The position numbers were made by a program, and so were the translations under genes. Shown in pieces: positions 1 to 5,312 of a stretch of DNA of 8,449 nt (positions within the stretch are counted from its first letter, which is position 1; the number at the start of each line of letters is the position of its first letter). The notes under the pieces are model-generated. The model worked only from the letters and a program-made list of their open reading frames with translations, had not been told where the DNA came from and ran no database searches. Origin of the DNA: Bacteroidota bacterium (GTDB lineage Bacteria > Bacteroidota > Bacteroidia > Bacteroidales > Paludibacteraceae); NCBI GenBank assembly GCA_021804525.1, contig JAJZHJ010000039.1, forward strand, positions 1 to 8,449. The letters are read 5' to 3'.

Positions 1-629
1 AATGCTTTTTGAACCGGAGAACCATACTTTCCTGCAATATTGGCAAAATAGCGATCAAATTCTTCTAAATACTTGGTGACCATTAAATCAGTGTCAATCA
101 CACCTCCGTCTAACGCACCAAACGCGCCAAATGCATCGCCTGTAAAAATCGCTTTATCCGTTGCATCGTATGTCATCATGGTTTCTGGCCAGTGAATCAT
201 CGGCGTAAGAAAGAATTGCAGTTGATGTTTTCCCAACGATAATGTATCGTTATCTGTAACTTCCAATAATCCATCTTCAATTCCGTAATAACCGGCTAGC
301 ATTTTGAACGTGCGATTATTGCCAATAATTTTTACCTCAGGAAACAATCGTCGTATAGCACGAATAGAGCCTGAATGATCAGGCTCCATGTGATTGATAA
401 CAAGATAATCAACACTACGTCCTTGCAATACGTTCAACAGTTTATCAATATAAATTTCAGCAAATGGAATCTCAACGGTGTCAATTAATGCCACTTTTTC
501 GTCTACAATAACATACGAATTATATGAAACTCCATAAGGAAGCGGGATTTGATTTTCAAACATCAATTTTTGCCGGTCATTTACGCCGACATAATAAATA
601 TCGTTTGTTATAGATTTTGCTTTGAACAT
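1..629 (-). CDS. fprA: FprA-family A-type flavoprotein (flavo-diiron protein), N-terminal part, cut by window edge
   Basis: No stop is reached before the left edge, so only about the first 209 residues are visible; family members are usually about 390-410 residues. The visible part is the metallo-beta-lactamase-like di-iron domain. The metal-ligand pattern is intact: HMEPDH starting at H80 (H80, E82, D84), H146 in MIHWPE and D165 in FTGDAFG. The C-terminal flavodoxin domain that binds FMN would lie outside the window. Proteins of this family are cytoplasmic and reduce O2 to water and/or NO to N2O, taking electrons from rubredoxin or a similar donor, which protects anaerobes from oxidative or nitrosative stress. 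Which substrate is used cannot be told here. The ATG at 627-629 gives the usual family N-terminus (MFKAKSITNDIYYVGVNDR). It lies 132 bp downstream of tkt on the same strand, with no clear promoter or terminator between them. The family call is firm; the symbol is by analogy. Confidence 0.93.
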   Translation of the reverse strand, partial: MFKAKSITNDIYYVGVNDRQKLMFENQIPLPYGVSYNSYVIVDEKVALIDTVEIPFAEIYIDKLLNVLQGRSVDYLVINHMEPDHSGSIRAIRRLFPEVKIIGNNRTFKMLAGYYGIEDGLLEVTDNDTLSLGKHQLQFFLTPMIHWPETMMTYDATDKAIFTGDAFGAFGALDGGVIDTDLMVTKYLEEFDRYFANIAGKYGSPVQKA

Positions 630-761
630 ACCTACAAAATAATTAATGAGTTTCTGATAAGTGTGTCATGGTACTCATTTTGTCATTATCCGACAGTTTG
701 ATTTAAGATTGCAATATGCAACTTCGATCTTTAGTTACCTAAGGATGTTGTTGCTTTAATC

Positions 762-2792
762 CTATTTATTAAGCATTTGCATTACTTGCTCTACAACATT
801 TTGTGGCGTAAATCCGAATTTCTCATCCAACACTTTAAATGGAGCAGAAAAACCGAAGTGATCCAATCCAAACACGGTGCCATTAGCTCCCACCAAACGT
901 TGAAGCGTTGAAGGTAGTCCGGCTGTAAGTCCAAACGCAGGGATAGACGATGGTATGACAGATTGACGATATGCTGCATCTTGTCGGAAAAAGAGTCCTT
1001 CGGAGGGTGCTGAAACCACTTGCGATGTAACTCCTTTTTCTTCCAAAAGTGGAACTGCTGCCAGTAAGGTGGCAACCTCGGAACCATTGGCGATTAAAAC
1101 AACGTTCGGAGCGGTCTTTGCATTGTGAACAACATAAGCGCCACGAGCAGCTTGTAAAGCTTGTTGGTATCCATTTGTAGTAACAAGGCTTTTAATGTTT
1201 TGACGTGACAAAATCAACCCAGTCGGAGAATGACGATTTTCTAAAGCCAACTTCCATGCAACCGTTGTTTCGTCGGCATCAGCAGGACGTAACACTAACA
1301 TGCCATTGTGTCCGTGATGATTTTTAAGTTGTTCCATCAAACGGATTTGAGCTTCTTGTTCCACCGGTTGGTGAGTTGGACCATCTTCTCCCACACGAAA
1401 TGCATCGTGTGTCCAGATAAAAATTACCGGAAGTTCCATCAAAGCCGCCATACGTACAGCCGGTTTCATGTAGTCGGAAAAGACAAAGAAAGTTCCGCAA
1501 GCCGGAATTACGCCACCATGAAGCGCCATTCCGTTCATAATAGCTGCCATGGTCAACTCACTAACGCCTGCCTGAAAGAATGCACCTGAAAAATCACCTT
1601 TGGCAAGGGCTTTCGTTTTCTTGAGAAACCCATCTGTTTTATCAGAGTTGGAAAGGTCAGCCGAAGCAACAATCATATTTTCAACCTGCGTAGCCAAGGT
1701 GGCTAAAACAGTTGAAGATGCAGCGCGTGTTGCCTGATCAGCTTTTTGAGCAATGGAAGCATAATCTACAGCTGGCGCTTCGTTTGAAAAGAATGTGTGA
1801 AGTTTTTGAGCAAGTGCCGGGTTTTCTTTTTCCCATGCTGTCTGTGTTGCTTTGCGTTGGGCAGCAATGTGTGCCAGTTCTTTCATGCGTTTTGCATAAA
1901 GAGCTTCTGTTTCGGGAAAAACTATAAAAGGATTTTGTGGGTCTCCCCCTAAATTTTTGATGGTGTTTTCAAAAGAAGCACCAGCTTCGCCTAGTGGCAT
2001 ACCATGTGTCGCACATTGGTTTTCGTAGCTTGTTCCTTCAATGGTAAGCGCTCCTTTCCCCATCACGGTAGCGCCGATGATGATGGTAGGACGTTGTGTC
2101 TCGCTATTGGCTTTTTGCAATGCCTGACGAATTTCATCGGCATCATTTCCATTTATCAAAATCACATTCCAGCCCCACGCTTCGTACTTCATGGCAGTAT
2201 TTTCAGCACTTACCACGCTTACGCTACTCGAAAGTTGAATACCGTTTGAATCATAGAAGAGAATTAAATTATGCAAGCCAAGCGTTCCGGCAACACGACC
2301 GGCACCTTGTGAAATTTCCTCTTCTATTCCTCCATCGGAGATAAAAGCGTAGATTTTATGATTCATCCATTCGCCGAAGCGAGCAGCTAAAAAGCGTTCC
2401 GAAATTGCTGCACCTACAGCCATGGTATGTCCTTGTCCTAATGGGCCGGAAGTATTTTCCACGCCACGCATAATGTCTTTTTCAGGATGGCCCGGTGTAT
2501 TACTGCCCCATTGACGGAACTGCTGGAGATCGTCCATCGTGTATTTACCGGTAAGCGCTAACACACTGTAAAGCATCGGCGACATGTGACCCGGATCAAG
2601 AAAAAAACGATCACGATTTATCCACGTTGGATCGGCAGGATCGAACACAAGGAATTCACTGAATAATACATTGATAAAGTCAGCTCCACCCATGGCTCCA
2701 CCCGGGTGTCCCGACTTTGCTTTTTCCACCATACTGGCGGCTAAAATACGAATATTGTTTGCTGCGCGATTTTGATCTGAAAGAGATTGCAT
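762..2792 (-). CDS. tkt: Transketolase
   Basis: A TPP-dependent cytoplasmic enzyme of the non-oxidative pentose phosphate pathway. It moves two-carbon ketol units between sugar phosphates, for example xylulose-5-P plus ribose-5-P to sedoheptulose-7-P plus glyceraldehyde-3-P. From the ATG at 2792 it is 676 residues, close to the roughly 670 I expect for Bacteroidetes homologues. The N-terminal TPP domain has SGHPGG (27-32), PGHMSP (67-72), GPLGQG (116-121) and the cofactor motif SDGG...DSNGIQ (152-186), with SDG in place of the GDG seen in E. coli. The pyrimidine-binding domain has GVSE with the catalytic glutamate at 412 and GEDGPTHQP (468-476). A C-terminal transketolase domain follows. The frame stays open to a GTG at 2837, directly after the stop of the upstream gene. 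I prefer 2792 because the extra 15 residues precede the point where family members normally begin (QNRAANNIRILAAS). Complete, no missing catalytic motif. Confidence 0.96.
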   Translation of the reverse strand: MQSLSDQNRAANNIRILAASMVEKAKSGHPGGAMGGADFINVLFSEFLVFDPADPTWINRDRFFLDPGHMSPMLYSVLALTGKYTMDDLQQFRQWGSNTPGHPEKDIMRGVENTSGPLGQGHTMAVGAAISERFLAARFGEWMNHKIYAFISDGGIEEEISQGAGRVAGTLGLHNLILFYDSNGIQLSSSVSVVSAENTAMKYEAWGWNVILINGNDADEIRQALQKANSETQRPTIIIGATVMGKGALTIEGTSYENQCATHGMPLGEAGASFENTIKNLGGDPQNPFIVFPETEALYAKRMKELAHIAAQRKATQTAWEKENPALAQKLHTFFSNEAPAVDYASIAQKADQATRAASSTVLATLATQVENMIVASADLSNSDKTDGFLKKTKALAKGDFSGAFFQAGVSELTMAAIMNGMALHGGVIPACGTFFVFSDYMKPAVRMAALMELPVIFIWTHDAFRVGEDGPTHQPVEQEAQIRLMEQLKNHHGHNGMLVLRPADADETTVAWKLALENRHSPTGLILSRQNIKSLVTTNGYQQALQAARGAYVVHNAKTAPNVVLIANGSEVATLLAAVPLLEEKGVTSQVVSAPSEGLFFRQDAAYRQSVIPSSIPAFGLTAGLPSTLQRLVGANGTVFGLDHFGFSAPFKVLDEKFGFTPQNVVEQVMQMLNK

Positions 2793-2837
2793 AAGATATT
2801 GATTTGATTGAAGGATGTATTCAGGAGAAAAAGTCAC

Positions 2838-3170
2838 TTATTCTTCGTCGTATATACCAATAGACTTCCCGTATTGATATTCAGCTTCCAAAAGGAGTTG
2901 AACTTCTTCTTCAGTCAGTTTAATGATTTTTTCTTTGCGGATAGCTTTCATGATAAACTCCATCATGGCCTCCTCGTCAATCGAGGCTTCTTCTACGGAA
3001 TTTTCATCGATATATCCGTTTGAATCGTAATAATCGTAGATGACATCTAAGAAATAGGAGATATCATCTTCTGATAATTTTGCTTTAAGCTCTTGCGAAA
3101 TGTAATTTTTGATGAAGGCAATTGCTTGTTCATCATCAAATTCGAGAAGTTCGTCATCTTTTGTTTCCAT
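2838..3170 (-). CDS. Acidic hypothetical protein made of two copies of a 46-residue helical unit
   Basis: I do not recognise this 110-residue protein. It is strongly acidic (many D/E), has no cysteine, no signal peptide and no membrane segment, and looks largely alpha-helical. Residues 11-56 and 64-109 align without gaps at about 16 identities in 46. Shared features are an acidic start (DxE), an FI pair, a KLxE stretch, a YxY aromatic pair and a closing GxxDE, so it is an internal duplication joined by a short NSVEEAS linker. It starts at the ATG at 3168-3170. Its TAA stop directly abuts the alternative GTG of tkt, and it lies 133 bp downstream of prs on the same strand, so it is probably co-transcribed with tkt. 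An acidic helical protein could be a binding partner or regulator, but nothing in the sequence shows a function. That it is a real gene is supported by length, position and the internal repeat. Confidence 0.85.
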   Translation of the reverse strand: METKDDELLEFDDEQAIAFIKNYISQELKAKLSEDDISYFLDVIYDYYDSNGYIDENSVEEASIDEEAMMEFIMKAIRKEKIIKLTEEEVQLLLEAEYQYGKSIGIYDEE

Positions 3171-3303
3171 CGTATCAATGTTTTTTGGTGTGAGATTGTT
3201 ACTGATAAAGATTGATTTTCGTTAGTAAAGTTACCCCTTTCGTTTGATAGTTGGGGATTTGTCGCTTGATTATTTGATCTCTTTTTAAAAAAATAGCAGT
3301 TCT

Positions 3304-4242
3304 TTAGAGTAAGTATTGACTGCTAATGGATTCATTGTTAAAGACTTTTTGAATCGTATCTGCAAACAGGTCGGCTATGGAGATAATATGCACCTTGGCA
3401 CATTCGTGTTTGTAAGGAATAGAGTCGGTGAACATGATTTCCGTTAGCAAGGAATCCTGAATACGTTCTGTTGCAGGAGGTGACATAATGGCGTGAGTGA
3501 CAATAGCTCTTACTGATTTTGCACCATATTCCATCATCAAACCGGCAGCTTTGGTCAATGTGCCTGCAGTATCAACCATATCATCTAAAATAATCACATT
3601 TTTGCCGGTCACCTTACCAATGATTTTCATTTCGCTCACCTCATTTGCCTTTTCGCGTAATTTATAGCAAAGTACCATCGGAACACCAAGATGTTTTGAA
3701 TACGATCCGGCTCTTTTTGAACCTCCAACATCGGGAGATGCGATGGCTAAGTTGTCAATATTTAATGATTTGATATAAGGAACGAATATAGACGATGCGT
3801 AGAGGTGATCAACGGGAACATTAAAAAACCCTTGTATTTGATCGGCATGTAAATCCATCGTGATCACTCTGTCAACACCGGCAACACTCAATAAATCGGC
3901 AATAAGTTTTGCTCCGATGGAAACACGTGGTTTGTCTTTGCGATCTTGTCGTGCCCAACCGAAGTAAGGAATAACCGCTATGATCTTGTAGGCAGAAGCA
4001 CGCTTTGCAGCATCAATCATAAGCAACAACTCCATCAGATTGTCGGATGAGGGAAAAGTGGATTGTATCAGAAATACATACGAACCGCGAATCGATTCTT
4101 CATAAGTGACTGCAAATTCACCATCTGCAAAACGAGTGGTGGTCATTTTACCCAATTCACAACCCAAACTGTCACAAATTTTCTCGGCCAAGTACCTGCT
4201 GTTTGTACCGGAAAATACTTTGTAAGTGTGTCCTAACGGCAT
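3304..4242 (-). CDS. prs: Ribose-phosphate pyrophosphokinase (PRPP synthetase)
   Basis: Transfers pyrophosphate from ATP to ribose-5-phosphate to make PRPP, the precursor of purines, pyrimidines, NAD, histidine and tryptophan; cytoplasmic. At 312 residues it has the normal length for class I enzymes. Visible motifs are the N-terminal RFADGE (37-42), the ATP-binding flexible loop RQDRK (98-102) within GWARQDRKDKPR, the DLHADQIQGFF segment (130-140) with the family histidine H132, SPDVGG (169-174), and the PRPP-binding loop DDMVDTAGT (220-228). The loop after RQDRK is one residue shorter than the E. coli form as I recall it, a variation I associate with Bacteroidetes. The ATG at 4240-4242 gives a standard family start. 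The gene follows the tRNA terminator on the same strand and precedes the acidic protein and tkt, so ribose-5-phosphate metabolism is grouped here. I saw no good TAnnTTTG promoter in the 129 bp upstream. Confidence 0.97.
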   Translation of the reverse strand: MPLGHTYKVFSGTNSRYLAEKICDSLGCELGKMTTTRFADGEFAVTYEESIRGSYVFLIQSTFPSSDNLMELLLMIDAAKRASAYKIIAVIPYFGWARQDRKDKPRVSIGAKLIADLLSVAGVDRVITMDLHADQIQGFFNVPVDHLYASSIFVPYIKSLNIDNLAIASPDVGGSKRAGSYSKHLGVPMVLCYKLREKANEVSEMKIIGKVTGKNVIILDDMVDTAGTLTKAAGLMMEYGAKSVRAIVTHAIMSPPATERIQDSLLTEIMFTDSIPYKHECAKVHIISIADLFADTIQKVFNNESISSQYLL

Positions 4243-4371
4243 AAAGAAGAAATTTAGAAATTTTCAATTCAGTGTGATCACTTTGTTATTTACGCATTGA
4301 TTGCCTCTCTCCATTTACGATGATAACCCAACGTTATGGTGTAGAAAATCTATTTGTCGTAGCAAAGAAAG

Positions 4372-4407
4372 CAAAAAAAGGGCTTACACAGAAATGTAAA
4401 CCCTTTT
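4372..4407 (-). terminator. Rho-independent terminator of the tRNA-Gly/tRNA-Leu unit
   Basis: Read on the minus strand, AAAGGGTTTACA is followed by a 6-nt loop (TTTCTG) and TGTAAGCCC, then seven T. The core stem is about nine pairs including one G-T wobble (GGG with CCC, TTTACA with TGTAAG), extended by flanking A/T pairs. It begins 7 nt after the 3' end of tRNA-Leu, a usual arrangement, and separates the tRNA unit from prs. The A/T-rich flanks make the hairpin partly symmetric, but no gene ends on the plus-strand side. Confidence 0.85.
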
Positions 4408-4413
4408 GAAAAG

Positions 4414-4498
4414 TACCCGAAGTGGGACTTGAACCCACACAGCCGCAATGGCCACAGGATTTTAAGTCCTGCGTGTCTACCGATTCCACCATTCGGGC
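4414..4498 (-). tRNA. tRNA-Leu (anticodon UAA)
   Basis: An 85-nt class II tRNA. The acceptor stem GCCCGAA pairs with TTCGGGT (the G1-U72 pair is also found in E. coli tRNA-Leu UAA). A D-arm with GGTAGACAC, an anticodon stem CAGGA/TCCTG around loop CTTAAAA giving anticodon UAA, a long variable arm, and a T-arm GTGGG/CCCAC with TTCAAGT are all present. The discriminator base is A73 as expected for leucine, and CCA is not encoded. It decodes UUA (and UUG by wobble). It lies 8 nt downstream of tRNA-Gly, clearly in one transcript. Confidence 0.97.
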
Positions 4499-4506
4499 AG
4501 CGCTAG

Positions 4507-4579
<73 letters not shown>

Positions 4580-4656
4580 AATCATGATGTTGTTTTGCTC
4601 GAACTCACTTGTTGCCGCACCTTGTGACCACATGAAAGCTCTGTTTTTTTGCGATG

Positions 4657-4664
4657 CAAATATA
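4657..4664 (-). promoter_or_regulatory. Probable promoter -7 element of the tRNA-Gly/tRNA-Leu unit
   Basis: On the minus strand TATATTTG matches the Bacteroidetes primary-sigma -7 consensus TAnnTTTG exactly. It would start transcription near 4650, about 70 nt before tRNA-Gly. No TTTG -33 box is seen at 19-21 nt; an A9 tract lies there instead. The match and position are visible; the function is inferred. Confidence 0.6.
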
Positions 4665-4752
4665 GCGATTTTTTTTTCTCCATTGGGTGAATGATTAAAA
4701 AAAAGCGATATTTCCGCATCATTTTTGCTACTCATCTGGGTTGTTTTTTTAA

Positions 4753-4875
4753 TTAAACCGATACAAAGAGCTTGTTCAATTGTATAAATTGCTCTATTCT
4801 ATTTAGATAGATTTTGGCTTTCCTTAGTTGGTTGATTTCATTTTGCACCCTGCTTTTTGATACGTTTGGTGACAT
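4753..4875 (-). CDS. Possible small protein of 40 residues (tentative)
   Basis: This open frame runs from an ATG at 4873-4875 to TAA and encodes 40 residues rich in K, N, Q, I and L. The middle part (NEINQLRKAKIYLNRIEQF) could form one amphipathic helix or a short coiled coil. A purine-rich stretch (AAAAAGAAAAGAAG) lies just upstream, as is common before Bacteroidetes starts. It begins 17 nt after the stop of the 43-codon frame, with a promoter-like sequence upstream of both. I do not recognise the sequence. Frames this short arise by chance in A/T-rich DNA, so it may not be a gene. Confidence 0.3.
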   Translation of the reverse strand: MSPNVSKSRVQNEINQLRKAKIYLNRIEQFIQLNKLFVSV

Positions 4876-4892
4876 TATACTTCTTTTCTTTT

Positions 4893-5024
4893 TCACACTT
4901 TGTCATTCATGGCGGGGGCGTTCATCGATTGTTCCGGCCATGGATTGCCATTCTGCAATCGTATTTTCATAAAGCACTGAAGATAATATGTCGCAATGAA
5001 ATCAAAGAGTTTATATTTCAACAT
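4893..5024 (-). CDS. Possible small protein of 43 residues (tentative)
   Basis: An ATG at 5022-5024 opens a 43-codon frame ending in TGA. AAAGGA lies 6 nt upstream of the ATG, an unusually good Shine-Dalgarno-like site for this phylum, and a TTG-N19-TATCTTTG promoter-like sequence lies about 60 nt upstream. The N-terminal third is aromatic and hydrophobic (LFDFIATYYLQCF) and could be a short amphipathic or membrane-associated segment, followed by a polar tail with several prolines. No similarity recognised. Either a small protein or a leader frame, or chance. Confidence 0.3.
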   Translation of the reverse strand: MLKYKLFDFIATYYLQCFMKIRLQNGNPWPEQSMNAPAMNDKV

Positions 5025-5082
5025 CCTTATTCCTTTATATATGTATTTTCAATCGTCAAGGCAGAAAAGGTGATCTCACGAA

Positions 5083-5112
5083 CAAAGATACACAATTTCC
5101 GTTCCGAAACAA
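5083..5112 (-). promoter_or_regulatory. Promoter-like sequence reading leftward
   Basis: On the minus strand TTG (5110-5112), a 19-nt spacer, then TATCTTTG (5083-5090) fits the Bacteroidetes consensus of a TTTG -33 box, about 19-21 nt, and TAnnTTTG. Start of transcription would be near 5076. It points towards the two tentative small frames and is opposite in direction to kdpA. Confidence 0.45.
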
Positions 5113-5180
5113 GAAACCATAGTCAACAAAACAGTGCCGCAATCATTGGTCAAAAGCTTATTCTGATGTAAAAAACACAT

Positions 5181-5196
5181 ATACTTCAGGAAGTAT
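5181..5196. repeat. 16-bp palindrome upstream of kdpA (possible operator)
   Basis: ATACTTC-AG-GAAGTAT is a perfect inverted repeat with 7-bp arms and a 2-nt centre. It lies between the leftward promoter-like site and the kdpA control region. The symmetry is visible; binding by a dimeric regulator is a guess. Confidence 0.4.
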
Positions 5197-5230
5197 TTAC
5201 GCATAAAATCTTTATACTCCCACGCATATC

Positions 5231-5247
5231 TTTATAACTTCTTTATA
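5231..5247 (+). promoter_or_regulatory. Candidate KdpE-type response-regulator site
   Basis: TTTATA-N5-TTTATA (starts at 5231 and 5242) is a direct repeat with 11-bp period, about one helical turn, as expected for an OmpR/PhoB-family dimer bound head to tail. The E. coli KdpE site, as I remember it, is TTTATA-N5-TTTACA with the same spacing. It ends 10 bp before the -7 element, so it covers where a -33 box would be, and no -33 box is seen. That suits activator-dependent expression of kdp under low K+. Another TTTATA lies at 5211-5216, 20 bp upstream. Confidence 0.5.
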
Positions 5248-5257
5248 TGTTCCGCCT

Positions 5258-5265
5258 TATTTTTG
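5258..5265 (+). promoter_or_regulatory. Probable kdpA promoter -7 element
   Basis: TATTTTTG matches TAnnTTTG. Transcription would start near 5272, leaving a leader of about 40 nt before the kdpA ATG. That is too short for a K+ or c-di-AMP riboswitch. Confidence 0.55.
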
Positions 5266-5312
5266 CAGCGTAATCGAGCAACAAAGATTATTCACAGAAA
5301 AATAGAAATCAA

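Larger units (their letters stand above)
4580..5312. other. Long intergenic region between the tRNA unit and kdpA
   Basis: This 733-bp stretch holds no established gene. From left to right it contains the tRNA promoter with flanking T and A tracts (4653-4720), two tentative small minus-strand open frames (4753-4875 and 4893-5024), a leftward promoter-like pair of boxes (5083-5112), a 16-bp palindrome (5181-5196) and the kdpA control region (5211-5265). A 104-codon plus-strand open frame at 4857-5171 looks accidental. Confidence 0.7.

Noticed and set aside
709..744. Terminator after tkt
   Set aside because: Two short stems are visible (TTGCA-ATA-TGCAA and CTTTAG-TTAC-CTAAGG), but neither is followed by a T-run on the minus strand.
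4857..5171. 104-codon plus-strand open frame upstream of kdpA
   Set aside because: Composition is not protein-like, no family motif is recognised, and no promoter or ribosome-binding signal precedes it.
5240..5270. Sigma-54 type promoter upstream of kdpA
   Set aside because: TTGC is present at 5263-5266, but there is no GG at the -24 position about 10 nt upstream, so the pattern fails.
5272..5312. Riboswitch (K+ or c-di-AMP sensing) in the kdpA leader
   Set aside because: The leader inferred from the -7 element is only about 40 nt and shows no strong stem; far too short for known classes.
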